Positions 21,478-33,055 are shown, numbered from the stretch's first letter. The stretch: DNA of 64,000 nt from Hydrogenophaga sp. (GCF_019635465.1 NZ_JAHBZK010000004.1:179311-243310); one strand, 5' to 3'. Numbers and translations are program-made. The notes: generated from the sequence alone by a model not told the origin.

Positions 21478-23067
21478 ATGACCCAAGAATTCGACGTGCT
21501 GGTGATCGGCAGCGGCCTGGCCGGCCTGAGCACCGCGCTGCACCTGGCCAGCACCCACCGCGTGGCGGTGATAACCAAACGCGCCCTGCTCGATGGCTCG
21601 AGCAACTGGGCGCAAGGCGGCATCGCTGCGGTGCTGGCCGAAGGCGACAGCCTGGACTCGCACGTGGAGGACACGCTGGTGGCTGGTGCCGGCCTCAGCG
21701 ACCTGGACGCCACCCGCTTCACGGTGGAGAACGCGCCCAAGGCCATCGCCTGGCTGCGCGAACTCGGCGTGCCGTTCTCGACCGAGCACGGCGAGCTGCA
21801 CCTCACGCGCGAGGGCGGCCACAGCCACCGGCGCGTGGCCCACGTGGCCGACGCCACTGGGGCGGCGGTGCAGGCCACGCTGGTCGAGCGCATCAAGGCC
21901 ACACCCAACATCGCGGTGTTCGAGCACCACATGCTGGTCGACCTGATCACCGAACGCCGCATCAAGGGCGCCGCGGGCGAGCGCCGCTGCTTTGGTGCCT
22001 ACGTGCTCGACACCGTGCGCGACGAAGTGGTTACCTTTGCCGCGCGCCACACTGTGCTGGCCACTGGCGGCGCCGGCAAGGTCTACCTGTACACCACCAA
22101 CCCCGACACCGCCACCGGCGACGGCATCGCCGCGGCCTGGCGGGCGGGCTGCCAGGTGGCGAACATGGAGTTCATCCAGTTCCACCCCACCTGTCTGTAC
22201 CACCCGCACGCCAAGAGCTTTCTCATCACCGAAGCCGTGCGCGGCGAAGGCGGCATCCTCAAGCTGCCACCGCACCTGGGTGGCCACCGCTTCATGCCCG
22301 ACCACGACCCGCGCGCCGAACTGGCGCCGCGCGACGTGGTGGCGCGCGCGATCGACTTCGAGATGAAGAAGCACGGTCTGGACTGTGTGCACCTGGACAT
22401 CTCGCACCAGAGCCCCGCATTCCTGCACGAGCACTTCCCCAACATCCTGGCGCGCTGCGCCGAGCTGGGCATCGACATCACCAAGGAGCCCATCCCCGTG
22501 GTGCCGGCCGCCCACTACACCTGTGGCGGTGTGGTGACCGACCTGGACGGCCGCACCGAGATGGCCGGGCTGTTCGCGGTGGGCGAGACCACCTGTACCG
22601 GCCTGCACGGCGCCAACCGCCTGGCCAGCAATTCACTGGTCGAGTGCATGGTGTTTGCACAGGCCGCTGTCGGCGCCATCCGAGGTACACCGCTCGACGC
22701 CCCGCCGGCCCTGCCCGAATGGGACGACAGCCGCGTCACCGATGCGGACGAGATGGTCGTCATCTCACACAACTGGGACGAGCTGCGCCGTTTCATGTGG
22801 GACTACGTCGGCATCGTGCGCACCAACAAGCGCCTGGAACGCGCGGCGCACCGCATCACGCTGCTGCAGCGCGAAATCCACGAGTTCTACGCCAGCTTTC
22901 ACGTCACGCGCGACCTGCTGGAGCTGCGCAACCTGGTACAGGTGGCCGACCTGATCGTCATGTCGGCCCTGCTGCGGCACGAAAGCCGCGGGCTGCACTT
23001 CAGCCTGGACTACCCGGACATGCTGCCCGAGGCCAGGCCGACGGTACTGGTGCCGCCGGCGCGGTGA
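21478..23067 (+). CDS. nadB: L-aspartate oxidase
   Basis: 529 residues. FAD-binding [14 protein letters not shown] near the N-terminus, [35 protein letters not shown], and [17 protein letters not shown] near residue 380 are the succinate dehydrogenase/NadB flavoprotein signatures. It oxidises L-aspartate to iminoaspartate, the first step of NAD synthesis. nadA and nadC lie directly downstream but on the opposite strand (15-bp convergent gap), so the pathway genes are clustered but not in one operon. Confidence 0.96.
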   Translation: MTQEFDVLVIGSGLAGLSTALHLASTHRVAVITKRALLDGSSNWAQGGIAAVLAEGDSLDSHVEDTLVAGAGLSDLDATRFTVENAPKAIAWLRELGVPFSTEHGELHLTREGGHSHRRVAHVADATGAAVQATLVERIKATPNIAVFEHHMLVDLITERRIKGAAGERRCFGAYVLDTVRDEVVTFAARHTVLATGGAGKVYLYTTNPDTATGDGIAAAWRAGCQVANMEFIQFHPTCLYHPHAKSFLITEAVRGEGGILKLPPHLGGHRFMPDHDPRAELAPRDVVARAIDFEMKKHGLDCVHLDISHQSPAFLHEHFPNILARCAELGIDITKEPIPVVPAAHYTCGGVVTDLDGRTEMAGLFAVGETTCTGLHGANRLASNSLVECMVFAQAAVGAIRGTPLDAPPALPEWDDSRVTDADEMVVISHNWDELRRFMWDYVGIVRTNKRLERAAHRITLLQREIHEFYASFHVTRDLLELRNLVQVADLIVMSALLRHESRGLHFSLDYPDMLPEARPTVLVPPAR

Positions 23068-23082
23068 CAGGGCCGCTCCTGC

Positions 23083-24186
23083 TTACGCAGCGCCAATCCC
23101 CGGCACCAGCGCCCCTGCGTCCTGGCCAGCCTTGTGCGCGGCGGTGAAGGCCAGCATGCGATCGATCGGCAAGCGTGCGCGCGGGATGAGCGCCGGGTCG
23201 ACCTGAATCTGGTTGGCACCCGATTCGAGCACCGCAGCCACGCCGGCCAGGCCGTTCATGGCCATCCAGGGGCAGTGTGCGCAGCTCTTGCAGGTGGCGC
23301 TGTTGCCGGCGGTGGGCGCTTCGATGAACACCTTGCCCGGGTTCTGCTGGCGCAGCATGTGCATCATGCCCTTGTCGGTGGCGACGATGAACTCGGTGGC
23401 ATCGAAGTCTTTCGCGGCCTTGAGGATGCCCGAGGTGGAGCCCACGGCATCGGCCAGCGCGATCACGTCGGCCGGGCTCTCGGGGTGCACCAGCACCTTG
23501 GCCCTGGGGTGCTCCTTCTTGAGCGCTTCCAGCTCGAAGGCCTTGAACTCGTCGTGCACGATGCACGAGCCGTTCCACATCAGCATGTCGGCGCCGGTCT
23601 CGCGCTGGATGTAGCCACCCAGGTGTTTGTCGGGCGCCCACAGGATTTTGTGGCCCTTGTCCTTGAGCGCGCGCACGATGTCGAGCGCGCAGCTGCTGGT
23701 CACCAGCCAGTCCGAGCGCGCCTTCACCGCGGCGCTGGTGTTGGCATAGACCACCACGGTGCGGTCGGGGTGCGCATCACAGAAGGCACTGAACTCATCG
23801 ATCGGACAGCCCAGGTCAAGCGAGCAATTGGCATCGAGGTCCGGCATGAGCACGGTTTTCTCGGGGCTGAGGATCTTGGCCGTCTCGCCCATGAAGCGCA
23901 CGCCCGAGACCACCAGCGTGGTGGCCGGGTGGTCGCGACCGAAGCGCGCCATCTCGAGCGAATCGCTCACGATGCCGCCGGTTTCCATCGCCAGGTCCTG
24001 CAGGTCGGGGTGCACGTAGTAGTGCGACACCATCACCGCATTGCGTTCCTTGAGCAGGCGCTTGATGCGGTCCTTGAGCTCGGCCCGTTGCTTGGGGCCC
24101 GGCTCCACCGGCACACGCGCCCAGGCGTGTTGCGTGGGGCAGGCGGGTTGTTCGTATTCGACGTCGATGATGGCTTCGTGGGTCAT
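23083..24186 (-). CDS. nadA: Quinolinate synthase
   Basis: 367 residues. NadA condenses iminoaspartate with dihydroxyacetone phosphate to quinolinate and carries an oxygen-sensitive 4Fe-4S cluster. Visible motifs are [48 protein letters not shown] and the C-terminal [15 protein letters not shown]; cysteines in these segments are the expected cluster ligands. The ATG at 24186 overlaps the nadC stop (ATGA), so translation is coupled. Confidence 0.96.
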   Translation of the reverse strand: MTHEAIIDVEYEQPACPTQHAWARVPVEPGPKQRAELKDRIKRLLKERNAVMVSHYYVHPDLQDLAMETGGIVSDSLEMARFGRDHPATTLVVSGVRFMGETAKILSPEKTVLMPDLDANCSLDLGCPIDEFSAFCDAHPDRTVVVYANTSAAVKARSDWLVTSSCALDIVRALKDKGHKILWAPDKHLGGYIQRETGADMLMWNGSCIVHDEFKAFELEALKKEHPRAKVLVHPESPADVIALADAVGSTSGILKAAKDFDATEFIVATDKGMMHMLRQQNPGKVFIEAPTAGNSATCKSCAHCPWMAMNGLAGVAAVLESGANQIQVDPALIPRARLPIDRMLAFTAAHKAGQDAGALVPGIGAA

Positions 24187-25049
24187 GGCAGTTGCTCCAT
24201 TCGCATGGAGAAGTCGATGGCCTTGACGTCCTTGGTCAAGGCGCCGATGGAGATGCGGTCCACGCCGGTCTCGGCCAGCGCGCGCACCGTGGAAAGATTG
24301 ACCCCGCCCGAGATCTCGAGGATGGCGCGACCGGCGTTGCGTGCGACCGCCTCGCGCAGCGTGGGCAGGTCCATGTTGTCCAGCAGCACCATGGTGGCGC
24401 CGCTGGCCAGGGCTTCGTCCAGCTGGGCCAGGGTCTCCACCTCGATCTCGACAAAGCGCGCGCTGGGCGCTGTCTCGCGCACACGCTGCAGCACGGCGGC
24501 CACGCCACCCGCGGCGGCGATGTGGTTCTCCTTGATGAGCACCGCGTCGAACAGGCCGATGCGGTGATTGACCCCGCCACCCGTGCGCACCGCGTACTTT
24601 TGCGCCAGACGCAGCCCCGGCAGTGTCTTGCGCGTGTCCACGATGGCCGCGCGTGTGCCGGCCACGGCATCGACGTAGGTGGCCGTCTTGGTGGCCACCG
24701 CCGACAACAGCTGCAGGAAGTTCAGTGCCGTGCGTTCGGCCGTCAACAGCGTGCGGGCGCGCCCGGTGATGGTGACGACCACCTGGTCGGGTGCACAGCG
24801 TTCTCCCTCGGCCACCTGCCAGTCCAGCACGGCCTGCGGGTCCAGCGCGTGCACCGCGGCGTTCACCCAGGGAATGCCGCAGATCACCGCGCTCTCGCGC
24901 GCCAGGATGCGCGCGCGCACCCTGCGATCGGCATCCACCAGCGCGGCGGTCAGGTCGCCGCCGGCAACGTCTTCGGCCAGCGCGCGGGCCACGTCGCTGG
25001 TGGCAAGTTCGGCCAGGTCATCGGCCGTGAAGTCAGAGAGGTGTTTCAT
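24183..25049 (-). CDS. nadC: Nicotinate-nucleotide pyrophosphorylase (quinolinate phosphoribosyltransferase)
   Basis: 288 residues. [64 protein letters not shown] and [25 protein letters not shown] identify NadC, which turns quinolinate plus PRPP into nicotinate mononucleotide. The ATG at 25049 ([11 protein letters not shown]) was chosen; the frame is open about 24 codons further upstream into the promoter region. First gene of nadC-nadA, divergent from panB. Confidence 0.96.
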   Translation of the reverse strand: MKHLSDFTADDLAELATSDVARALAEDVAGGDLTAALVDADRRVRARILARESAVICGIPWVNAAVHALDPQAVLDWQVAEGERCAPDQVVVTITGRARTLLTAERTALNFLQLLSAVATKTATYVDAVAGTRAAIVDTRKTLPGLRLAQKYAVRTGGGVNHRIGLFDAVLIKENHIAAAGGVAAVLQRVRETAPSARFVEIEVETLAQLDEALASGATMVLLDNMDLPTLREAVARNAGRAILEISGGVNLSTVRALAETGVDRISIGALTKDVKAIDFSMRMEQLP

Positions 25050-25106
25050 CGTGGGCGTTGGGCAATGCGGGACAGTGCGCAGCGGCGCACCCGCATGGTG
25101 CGATGC

Positions 25107-25114
25107 ACTATAGT
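25107..25114. promoter_or_regulatory. Palindromic -10 region shared by nadC and panB
   Basis: ACTATAGT is self-complementary, so TATAGT reads as a -10 box on both strands between the divergent nadC and panB genes. No clear -35 was found on either side. Confidence 0.4.
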
Positions 25115-25157
25115 CCCGCATTCTCGTTCACCGCCCGCCGCCGCGCCGGTCTCCGAC

Positions 25158-26033
25158 ATGAGCAACCCCACCCCCGCCACGCCCTACGGCACCTTGCCGG
25201 CCGCCTCGCCGCTGCCCGCGCGCAAGCCGGTGAGCCTGCCGCGCCTGGCAGAACTTCGCGAACGTGGCGAGAAGATCACCATGCTCACTGCCTACGACGC
25301 CACGTTTGCCGCGGTGGCCGACGCGGCGGGCGTTGAAACCATTCTGGTCGGCGATTCGCTTGGCATGGTGTGCCAGGGTCTGGCCAGCACCGCCGGCGTC
25401 ACGCTGGAGACCATGGCCTACCACGTGGAGAGCGTGGCGCGTGGCCTGCGCCGCGTTCAGGGCACGGCCTGGCTGCTGGGCGATCTGCCCTTCGGCAGCT
25501 ACCACGAGTCCAAAGAGCAGGCCATGCGCAGTGCGGCGCAACTGGTTCACGCCGGTGCCCACATGGTCAAGCTCGAAGGTGGCGGCTGGACGGCCGAGAC
25601 TGTGCGCTTCCTGGTGGAGCGTGGCATTCCCGTCTGCGCCCATCTGGGCCTGACACCACAAACGGTGCACGCCATTGGCGGCTATCGCGTGCAAGGCCGC
25701 GACGACCAAACTGCCCTGACCCTCAAACGCCACGCACTCGAACTGCAGGACGCAGGCGCCACCATGCTGGTGCTCGAAATGGTGCCTGCGGCGCTGGCCA
25801 CCGAGATCACCGGGCAACTGCCACGCTGCCACACCATCGGCATCGGCGCCGGACGCGGCACGGCCGGGCAAGTCCTGGTCATGCACGACATGCTGGGCAT
25901 CAACCTGGGCAAGAACCCGAAGTTTGTGCGCAACTTCATGGAAGGCGCGCACTCGGTGCGCGAGGCCATGGCCGCCTACGTCCAGGCCGTCAAGGACGGC
26001 AGCTTCCCAGACGACAAGCTCCACGCCTGGTGA
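25158..26033 (+). CDS. panB: 3-methyl-2-oxobutanoate hydroxymethyltransferase
   Basis: 291 residues. PanB adds the hydroxymethyl group from methylene-tetrahydrofolate to ketoisovalerate in pantothenate synthesis. Signatures: [27 protein letters not shown]-type core, [23 protein letters not shown] and TIGIGAG. panC follows 83 bp downstream on the same strand. Confidence 0.96.
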   Translation: MSNPTPATPYGTLPAASPLPARKPVSLPRLAELRERGEKITMLTAYDATFAAVADAAGVETILVGDSLGMVCQGLASTAGVTLETMAYHVESVARGLRRVQGTAWLLGDLPFGSYHESKEQAMRSAAQLVHAGAHMVKLEGGGWTAETVRFLVERGIPVCAHLGLTPQTVHAIGGYRVQGRDDQTALTLKRHALELQDAGATMLVLEMVPAALATEITGQLPRCHTIGIGAGRGTAGQVLVMHDMLGINLGKNPKFVRNFMEGAHSVREAMAAYVQAVKDGSFPDDKLHAW

Positions 26034-26038
26034 CCTGA

Positions 26039-26968
<930 letters not shown>

Positions 26969-26984
26969 TCGCCGGCCCAAGCGC

Positions 26985-28013
26985 TCAGGCGCCCTCGACC
27001 TTCGGGTCGCGACCCATCAACGCGGCCACCGCTTCCCTGGGCTTGAGCTGGCCTTCGAGCAAGGCCACCACCGCGTCGGTGATCGGCATGTCCACGCCCA
27101 GCTGGCGCGCGCGCAGGGCCACCGTGCGTGCGCTGTACACACCCTCGGCCACATGACCCAGCGAAGACACCGCTTGCACCAGCGTCTGGCCTCGCGCGAG
27201 TTGCAGGCCCACCTGGCGGTTGCGCGACAGATCGCCCGTCGCCGTGAGCACCAGGTCGCCCAGGCCCGACAAGCCCATGAAGGTGTCGGCCCTGGCGCCC
27301 AGCGCCAGGCCCAGCCGCGTCATTTCGGCAAGGCCGCGCGTGATCAACGCGGCGCGCGCGTTCAGGCCAAGGCCGAGACCGTCGCACAAGCCCGTGGCGA
27401 TCGCGAGGACGTTCTTGACTGCACCGCCGACCTCCACGCCGGCCACGTCGTCGTTGGCATAGACGCGCAAGGTGGGGCCGTGAAACGCCTGCACCAGCGC
27501 GTCACGTACCTCGGCATGCGCGCTGGCGGCCACCAGGGCGGTGGGTTGCCCGCGCGCAACCTCTTGCGCAAAGCTGGGGCCGCTGAGCACGCCCGATTTC
27601 AAGGCCGGTGCAACGGCGGCCGCGATTTCGTGGCCCAGCAGGCCAATGCCGGCACCGGCCACCGGGCGCTCGAAACCCTTGCACAGCCAGGCCACGGGCA
27701 CCGGCACCGGCAGGTCGCTCAGGCTTTGCAGCCACTGGCGCAGCGCCGCCATGGGCGTTGCCACGATCACCAGGTCGGCGCCGGCCGCCAACGCCAGGGC
27801 GTCACCGTCGAGCACCTGCACGGCCGGCGACAGGGACAGACCCGGCAGATAGCGGCGGTTCTCACGCGCCGACGCTATGTCGCGCGCCTGGGTCGCGTCG
27901 CGCGCCCAGAGCGTGACCTGCGTCTGGCCGTGGCGCGCAGCGCCAATGGCCAGCGCCGTGCCCCAGGCCCCGGCACCCAGCACCAGGGTGCGATGCAAGG
28001 CCTGCTGGGTCAT
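26985..28013 (-). CDS. gpsA: NAD(P)-dependent glycerol-3-phosphate dehydrogenase
   Basis: 342 residues. [10 protein letters not shown] at the N-terminus binds NAD(P); [43 protein letters not shown] (with the catalytic lysine in AVKNV) and [14 protein letters not shown] follow. It makes sn-glycerol-3-phosphate for phospholipid synthesis. ATG at 28013 chosen; the frame extends upstream over secB but that part is shadow. secB ends 20 bp upstream, and the secB-gpsA pair is conserved in many proteobacteria. Confidence 0.96.
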   Translation of the reverse strand: MTQQALHRTLVLGAGAWGTALAIGAARHGQTQVTLWARDATQARDIASARENRRYLPGLSLSPAVQVLDGDALALAAGADLVIVATPMAALRQWLQSLSDLPVPVPVAWLCKGFERPVAGAGIGLLGHEIAAAVAPALKSGVLSGPSFAQEVARGQPTALVAASAHAEVRDALVQAFHGPTLRVYANDDVAGVEVGGAVKNVLAIATGLCDGLGLGLNARAALITRGLAEMTRLGLALGARADTFMGLSGLGDLVLTATGDLSRNRQVGLQLARGQTLVQAVSSLGHVAEGVYSARTVALRARQLGVDMPITDAVVALLEGQLKPREAVAALMGRDPKVEGA

Positions 28014-28033
28014 GGCCGGCTGCTCGGCAAGGC

Positions 28034-28489
28034 TCAGGTGATGATGCGCGGCGCGTCGTCCGCCTGTTGCGCCTGCTGCTGCTCGTACATGGCCTGGAAG
28101 TTGATTTCGGCCAGGTGTACCGGCGGGAAGCCGCCACGCTGGATCACATCGGCCACGTTGCCACGCAGGTAGGGGTAGATGATCTGCGGGCAGGCAATGC
28201 CCAGGATCGGACCCATCTGGTCTTCGGGCAGGTTGCGGATCTCGAAGATGCCCGCCTGTTTGCACTCGACCAGGAAGACCGTCTTGTCCTGGATCTTGGT
28301 GGTCACGGTGGCGGTCACGCGCACCTCGAAAACGCCGTCGGCAGCCGGCTGGGCGTCGACGCCGAGCTGGATGTCGACGCTGGGCTGCTCCTGCTCGAGC
28401 AGGATGGCCGGCGAATTGGGCTGTTCCAGCGAGGCCTCTTTGAGGTAGATGCGCTGGATCTGGAAGACGGGGGTATCGGTGTCGGCCAT
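28034..28489 (-). CDS. secB: Protein-export chaperone SecB
   Basis: 151 residues with the SecB pattern [50 protein letters not shown] and [32 protein letters not shown]. The tetramer keeps preproteins unfolded and hands them to SecA. Order on this strand is rhodanese, grxC, secB, gpsA, as in many proteobacteria. A hairpin separates grxC from secB. Confidence 0.97.
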   Translation of the reverse strand: MADTDTPVFQIQRIYLKEASLEQPNSPAILLEQEQPSVDIQLGVDAQPAADGVFEVRVTATVTTKIQDKTVFLVECKQAGIFEIRNLPEDQMGPILGIACPQIIYPYLRGNVADVIQRGGFPPVHLAEINFQAMYEQQQAQQADDAPRIIT

Positions 28490-28512
28490 GGCGTGTCTCG
28501 GCTGTCGGAATG

Positions 28513-28546
28513 AAAAGGCCCGCCGGGGAGGTTTCCCTCAGCGGGC
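28513..28546 (-). terminator. Hairpin with T-tract between grxC and secB
   Basis: On the minus strand GCCCGC, an inner GGGA/TCCC pair and GCGGGC form a stem (28546-28518), followed by CTTTT. It may end the rhodanese-grxC transcript. A CATAAT (28562-28557) just upstream could be the secB -10 box, in which case the hairpin would lie in the secB leader. Confidence 0.45.
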
Positions 28547-28583
28547 ACAGGGCGGGATTATGTCAGCCGCCCGTGACGGTTCG

Positions 28584-28844
28584 TCAGGCCGACTGCAACA
28601 GGGGCGTCAGACCGCCCCGCGCGTCCAGCGCGTGCAGGTCGTCGCAGCCGCCGACATGGGTGTTGCCAATGAAGATCTGCGGCACGCTGGTGCGGCCCGT
28701 CAGCTCGGTCATGCGTGCCCGCAAGGCGGGCTGCCCATCCACCACGATCTCCTCGACGTCGGTCACGCCACGGGCTTGCAGCAAGGCCTTGGCGCGGTGG
28801 CAATACGGGCAATAGTCGCTGGAATAAATCGTGACCTTGGACAT
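28584..28844 (-). CDS. grxC: Glutaredoxin 3
   Basis: 86 residues, dithiol glutaredoxin. The active site YCPYCHRAK lies at about residues 11-19, TSVPQIFIGNTHVGG carries the cis-proline and the glutathione-binding GGCDD. It reduces disulfides using glutathione in the cytoplasm. 36 bp after the rhodanese gene. Confidence 0.96.
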   Translation of the reverse strand: MSKVTIYSSDYCPYCHRAKALLQARGVTDVEEIVVDGQPALRARMTELTGRTSVPQIFIGNTHVGGCDDLHALDARGGLTPLLQSA

Positions 28845-28880
28845 CGGGCGGCGAAACGAAGTTTGGAACAGGCCCGATTG

Positions 28881-29291
28881 TCAGGACTTCACGACCGGCA
28901 GGCCGGCCGAGCGCCAGGCACCCATGCCGCCCGTCAGGGATTGCACCTTTTCGTAACCCAGCTTCTTCGCCACCGCGATGCCCCGGTTGGCGCGCGCGCC
29001 CGAGGCACACACGAAGATCAGCGGCGTGGCCTTGTTCTTGACCGCGCCTGGCAGCTTTTCTTCGAGCTGGCCTACGGGCAGGTTCTTCGCGCCGTTGATG
29101 TGGCCTTGTGCAAATTCGTCGGCCTCGCAGACGTCGATGACCACCGCCTTTTCGCGGTTCATCAGCATCACGGCGTCGTTGGCGTTGAGCGTGCCGGCCC
29201 GGCCGCCCGATTTGACGGTTGGCCACAGCAGCATGGCGCCGGACGAAAACGCCACGGCGATCAGAACCCAGTTATCAAGAAAGAAGCTCAC
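28881..29291 (-). CDS. Membrane-anchored rhodanese-like protein
   Basis: 136 residues from a GTG at 29291. One N-terminal transmembrane helix ([16 protein letters not shown]), then a single rhodanese domain with the catalytic cysteine in FVCASGARA (about residues 91-99). Proteins of this type move sulfur or act as redox sensors; the real substrate is unknown. The GTG start is chosen because GAGGG lies five bases upstream and because homologues start with (M/V)xFFxDNW. An ATG at 29372 would run the gene into gpmA and its promoter. Confidence 0.88.
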   Translation of the reverse strand: MSFFLDNWVLIAVAFSSGAMLLWPTVKSGGRAGTLNANDAVMLMNREKAVVIDVCEADEFAQGHINGAKNLPVGQLEEKLPGAVKNKATPLIFVCASGARANRGIAVAKKLGYEKVQSLTGGMGAWRSAGLPVVKS

Positions 29292-29311
29292 GGTTGCCCT
29301 CGGCGGTTCAG

Positions 29312-29343
29312 CAAAGCCCAGCATTCTAAAATGCCGGGCTTTG
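29312..29343. promoter_or_regulatory. Palindrome enclosing the gpmA -10 box
   Basis: CAAAGCCC-A-GCAT (29312-29324) pairs with ATGC-C-GGGCTTTG (29331-29343), leaving a 6-base loop. TAAAAT (29327-29332), the likely gpmA -10 box, starts in this loop. The palindrome may be an operator, or a transcript end for either strand. Confidence 0.45.
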
Positions 29344-29364
29344 TCCCTCCCCGACCACAGCGCC

Positions 29365-30108
29365 ATGTACAAGCTCGTCCTGATCCGTCACGGTGAATCC
29401 ACCTGGAACCTTGAGAACCGCTTCACCGGCTGGACCGACGTCGACCTCACCCCCACCGGGATCAGCCAGGCGATGTCCGCGGGCCAACTGCTCAAGGCCG
29501 AGGGCTATGACTTCGACGTCGCGTACACCAGCGTGCTCAAGCGGGCCATTCATACCCTGTGGTACGTGCTGGATGCCATGGATCGCACCTGGCTGCCGGT
29601 GGTCAAGAGCTGGCGCCTGAACGAGCGCCACTACGGTGCGCTGCAAGGTCTGAACAAAGCCGACATGGCCGCTCAATACGGCGACGAGCAGGTGCTGGTC
29701 TGGCGCCGCAGCTACGACACCCCTCCGCCCGCGCTCGAGCCCACCGACCCGCGCAGCGAGCGCGCCGACCGCCGCTACGCCCGCCTCAAGCCCGAGGACA
29801 TCCCACTCACCGAATGCCTCAAGGACACCGTGGCGCGGGTCATTCCGTTCTGGAGCGAGGCCCTGGCGCCGGCCATCCAGTCCGGCAAACGCGTCGTGGT
29901 GGCCGCGCACGGCAACAGCATCCGGGCCCTGGTCAAGTACCTCGACGGCATTTCGGATGGTGACATCGTTGGTCTGAACATCCCCAACGGTATCCCGCTG
30001 GTGTACGAGCTCGACGCCAACCTCAAGCCGATCCGCCATTACTACCTCGGTGACGCCGAGGCGGCGGCCCGGGCGGCAGCCGCCGTGGCCGCTCAAGGCA
30101 AGGCCTGA
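29365..30108 (+). CDS. gpmA: 2,3-bisphosphoglycerate-dependent phosphoglycerate mutase
   Basis: 247 residues. [12 protein letters not shown] contains the phospho-accepting histidine; RHYG (in [10 protein letters not shown]), the tail loop and [16 protein letters not shown] with the second histidine complete the dPGM active site. It interconverts 3- and 2-phosphoglycerate in glycolysis. The C-terminus is an alanine-rich tail. ctpA follows after 160 bp, the same order as in many Burkholderiales. Confidence 0.96.
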   Translation: MYKLVLIRHGESTWNLENRFTGWTDVDLTPTGISQAMSAGQLLKAEGYDFDVAYTSVLKRAIHTLWYVLDAMDRTWLPVVKSWRLNERHYGALQGLNKADMAAQYGDEQVLVWRRSYDTPPPALEPTDPRSERADRRYARLKPEDIPLTECLKDTVARVIPFWSEALAPAIQSGKRVVVAAHGNSIRALVKYLDGISDGDIVGLNIPNGIPLVYELDANLKPIRHYYLGDAEAAARAAAAVAAQGKA

Positions 30109-30207
30109 CGCCTCCTGATGCGACCCAGGGCGGCAGGATCGCACGCCCAGCGCTCAAACCGGTGCCGTTGGGTGGGGAACCCCCCGGGGCGGCGCCGCTC
30201 CAAGGTG

Positions 30208-30213
30208 TATATT
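30208..30213 (+). promoter_or_regulatory. Putative ctpA -10 box
   Basis: TATATT about 55 bases before the ctpA ATG in the 160-bp gpmA-ctpA gap. No clear -35. The rest of the gap contains GC-rich runs (CCCCCCGGGGCGGCGCCGC) and no gene. Confidence 0.35.
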
Positions 30214-30268
30214 GGCCCGGCGCCTGGCGGACACGCCCGCGCGCGCGTTATCGCAAAGGTGTAGCTCC

Positions 30269-31747
30269 ATGACGAACCAGGTCGCTTCCAAGCTCAAGAT
30301 CGCCGGATGGGTAGCCGTCGGCGCGATCGCAGGCGCGCTGACCACCGTGCAACTGCAGGCCATCGCCCGCAACAACCTGGCCCCCCTGCCGCTCGAGGAG
30401 TTGCAGCAACTCGCCGCGGTCTTCGGCATGGTCAAGACCGACTACGTTGAGCCGGTTGACGAGAAGAAGCTCATCTCCGACGCCATCTCCGGCATGGTGG
30501 GCAGCCTCGACCCGCACTCGCAGTACTTCGACAAGAAGTCGTTCAAGGAATTCCGCGAAGGCACCAGCGGCCGCTTCGTCGGCGTCGGCATCGAGATCAC
30601 GATGGAAGACGGCCTCGTCAAAGTGGTCTCACCGATCGAGGACTCCCCTGCCTTCCGCGCCGGCCTGAAAAGCGGCGACCTGATCACCAAGATCGATGAC
30701 ACCGCGGTCAAGGGCCTCAACATCAACGAGGCCGTCAAGCTCATGCGCGGCGAGCCGCGCACCAAGGTGCTTCTCACGGTGCTGCGCCGCGACGAGGACC
30801 GCAGCTTCAGTGTCACGATCACCCGCGAAGAGATCAAGACGGTGAGCGTGAAGGCGCGCCAGATTGAACCGGGTTACGCCTGGGTGCGCGTGTCGCAGTT
30901 CCAGGAGCGCACCGCCGAAGACTTCACCCGCAAGCTCGAAGAGATCTACAAGGCCGATCCCAAACTGAAGGGCCTGGTGCTCGACTTGCGCAACGACCCG
31001 GGTGGCCTGCTGGACGCCGCCGTGGCCCTGTCAGCGGTGTTCCTGCCCGAGAACGTGACGGTCGTGTCCACCAACGGCCAGCTCGAAGAGAGCAAGTTCG
31101 TCTACAAGGCGGCACCGCAGCATTACCTGCGCCGGGGTGGCACCGACCCGGTGCGTCATCTCACGGAAGCCACCAACGGCCTGTTCAAGCGCATCCCGCT
31201 GGTTGTGCTGGTCAACGAAGGCTCGGCCTCGGCCAGCGAGATCGTGGCCGGTGCCCTGCAAGACCACAAGCGCGCCACCCTCATGGGCGGTCAGACCTTC
31301 GGCAAAGGCTCGGTCCAGACGGTGCGTCCGCTGGGCCCCGATACCGGTCTGAAGCTCACCACCGCGCGCTACTACACACCTTCTGGCACCTCGATCCAGG
31401 GCAAGGGCATCGTGCCCAACGTGATGGTCGACGAAACCGCCGAGGGCAACCTGTTCACGGCGCTGCGCACCCGCGAGGCCGACCTGGCCAACAGTCTGGG
31501 CAGTACGCCGCACGGCCCGATGACAGACGCCCAGCGCGACGCCGAGCAAAAGCGCGAGGAAGCCCGCGAGACCGCCCGCAAGCGCCTTGAGGAAGAAGCG
31601 CGCAAGAACCCGGGGCAGCGCCTGGTCCCCGAATTCGGCAGCGACAAGGACTTCCAGCTGCAACAGGCGCTCAACCAACTCAAGGGTCGCCCGGTGCTGG
31701 TCAGCAAGTCCGCCAGCGTGCGACCCGAAGAGAAGAAAGAAAACTGA
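30269..31747 (+). CDS. ctpA: S41-family C-terminal processing peptidase
   Basis: 492 residues. An N-terminal signal anchor (about 10-32) would place it in the periplasm. A PDZ domain spans about 100-190 (RFVGVGIEITMEDGLVKVVSPI; GDLITKIDD). The S41 protease core has the Ser321-Lys346 dyad in GSASASE and FGKGSVQ. A charged helical tail (EQKREEARETARKRLEEEARK) lies at about 430-455. It cleaves periplasmic proteins at C-terminal sites. ATG at 30269 gives MTNQVASKLKIAGW; an ATG at 30212 in frame lacks a ribosome-binding site. The moeB-like gene follows after 45 bp. Confidence 0.94.
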   Translation: MTNQVASKLKIAGWVAVGAIAGALTTVQLQAIARNNLAPLPLEELQQLAAVFGMVKTDYVEPVDEKKLISDAISGMVGSLDPHSQYFDKKSFKEFREGTSGRFVGVGIEITMEDGLVKVVSPIEDSPAFRAGLKSGDLITKIDDTAVKGLNINEAVKLMRGEPRTKVLLTVLRRDEDRSFSVTITREEIKTVSVKARQIEPGYAWVRVSQFQERTAEDFTRKLEEIYKADPKLKGLVLDLRNDPGGLLDAAVALSAVFLPENVTVVSTNGQLEESKFVYKAAPQHYLRRGGTDPVRHLTEATNGLFKRIPLVVLVNEGSASASEIVAGALQDHKRATLMGGQTFGKGSVQTVRPLGPDTGLKLTTARYYTPSGTSIQGKGIVPNVMVDETAEGNLFTALRTREADLANSLGSTPHGPMTDAQRDAEQKREEARETARKRLEEEARKNPGQRLVPEFGSDKDFQLQQALNQLKGRPVLVSKSASVRPEEKKEN

Positions 31748-31792
31748 GCCTGTGGCGCCTGGCGTTCGCCGCCAGGGTGCCCTCCCCGCCGC

Positions 31793-32545
31793 GTGAACGA
31801 CGCCCAGCTGCTGCGCTACTCGCGCCACATCCTGCTCGACGAGCTCGGGGTCGAAGGCCAGGCTCGACTGCTGAACAGCCATGCCCTGGTCATCGGAGCT
31901 GGTGGCCTGGGGTCACCGGTGGCCTTGTACCTGGGCAGCGCGGGCGTCGGCCACATCACGGTGGTCGACCACGACACGGTCGACGAAACCAACCTGCAGC
32001 GCCAGATTGCCCACAACCTCGCCCGCGTCGGGCAACCCAAGGCCTTGTCGGTGCAGGCGGCAGTTGCCGCCATCAACCCGGACGTGCAGGTCACCCCCCG
32101 CATTGAGCGTGCCGACGCAGACCTGCTGGACGCGCTGGTGCCGACGGCCGACGTGGTGATCGATTGCTGCGACAACTTCGCGACCCGCCACGCCGTCAAC
32201 CGCGCCTGCGTGAAGCACCGCAAGCCCTTGGTGTCGGGCGCAGCCATTCGCCTGGACGGCCAGTTGGGCGTGTTCGACAGCCGCCAGCCCGACGCGCCCT
32301 GCTACGCCTGCCTGTTCCCTGAGGACAGCGGTGTCGAAGAAACCCTGTGCGCCACGATGGGCGTGTTCGCTCCTTTGGTTGGCATCGTGGGCACCATGCA
32401 GGCCGCCGAAGCCCTGAAGCTGCTCAGCGGCATGGGTTCGCACATGGTCGGGCGCCTGCTGATGATCGACGGCCGCGAGCTGTCATTCAACCACATCGGC
32501 GTACCTCGCCAGGCCAACTGCCCAGTCTGCGGCTCAGCGCACTGA
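31793..32545 (+). CDS. MoeB/ThiF/HesA-family adenylyltransferase
   Basis: 250 residues from a GTG start. LLRYSRHILLDELGVEGQ, the nucleotide-binding VIGAGGLGSPVALYLGSAGVGHITVVDHDTVDETNLQRQ-type core, DCCDNFATRHAVN and the zinc pair CYAC/CPVC identify an E1-like enzyme that adenylates the C-terminal glycine of MoaD or ThiS. No moaD or thiS lies nearby, so whether it serves molybdopterin or thiamine cannot be decided. Its 3' end overlaps the convergent nuclease gene by 12 bp. Confidence 0.92.
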   Translation: MNDAQLLRYSRHILLDELGVEGQARLLNSHALVIGAGGLGSPVALYLGSAGVGHITVVDHDTVDETNLQRQIAHNLARVGQPKALSVQAAVAAINPDVQVTPRIERADADLLDALVPTADVVIDCCDNFATRHAVNRACVKHRKPLVSGAAIRLDGQLGVFDSRQPDAPCYACLFPEDSGVEETLCATMGVFAPLVGIVGTMQAAEALKLLSGMGSHMVGRLLMIDGRELSFNHIGVPRQANCPVCGSAH

Positions 32546-33055
32546 CAGAGATTTCGGCGGGTACTGGCACGGCCCGTGGCGCCGGCGAAAGTCACGCGGC
32601 GGTTCGGCATCGGGGGCCGAGAAGACCCCCAGTTGACGCGATCGAGCAATCGCCTCTTCCGCCACGTAGGGGCCCTGGCCATGCCAGCGCGAGGCCCAGG
32701 CCAGGCCACTCACCACCAACTGGCGGTTGATGTCTTCCGCACCCAGGGTCAGGCGGGCGATGCCCCGCCCGTAGTCGTCCTTGGCGCGCTCACTCACCTG
32801 CACCTCGGCACCCAGGCTTCGATCGGCCAACGCATCCCGCGCCGCCAGCCCACCCGTCTGGCAGATCTCGGGAGCATCAATGCCATCCAGGCGGAGCTTG
32901 CGCCAGCGTCCCCCATCCATCGGCTGCACCCACACCGTGTCGCCATCGAAGACGCGCATCACGCGCGCCTGGTACACATGCGTCTGCACGCCCCACGACC
33001 ACCCGGGAGCCGTCAGGCACAGCGCAAGAACAACCGACCGGGTCGCCGCGATCAA
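32534..33055 (-). CDS. Thermonuclease family protein (SNase fold), secreted
   Basis: 173 residues from a TTG. A hydrophobic signal peptide (SVVLALCLTAPGWSWG) precedes a staphylococcal-nuclease domain: RVFDGDTVWV, LRLDGIDAPE (Arg and Glu of the active site) and DYGRGIARL (second Arg). It should cut nucleic acid outside the cytoplasm. The TTG at 33055 overlaps the TGA of DUF3185 (TTGA), which suggests coupled translation. An ATG at 33118 would lie inside DUF3185 and add a basic, non-signal N-terminus. Confidence 0.85.
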   Translation of the reverse strand: MIAATRSVVLALCLTAPGWSWGVQTHVYQARVMRVFDGDTVWVQPMDGGRWRKLRLDGIDAPEICQTGGLAARDALADRSLGAEVQVSERAKDDYGRGIARLTLGAEDINRQLVVSGLAWASRWHGQGPYVAEEAIARSRQLGVFSAPDAEPPRDFRRRHGPCQYPPKSLSVR

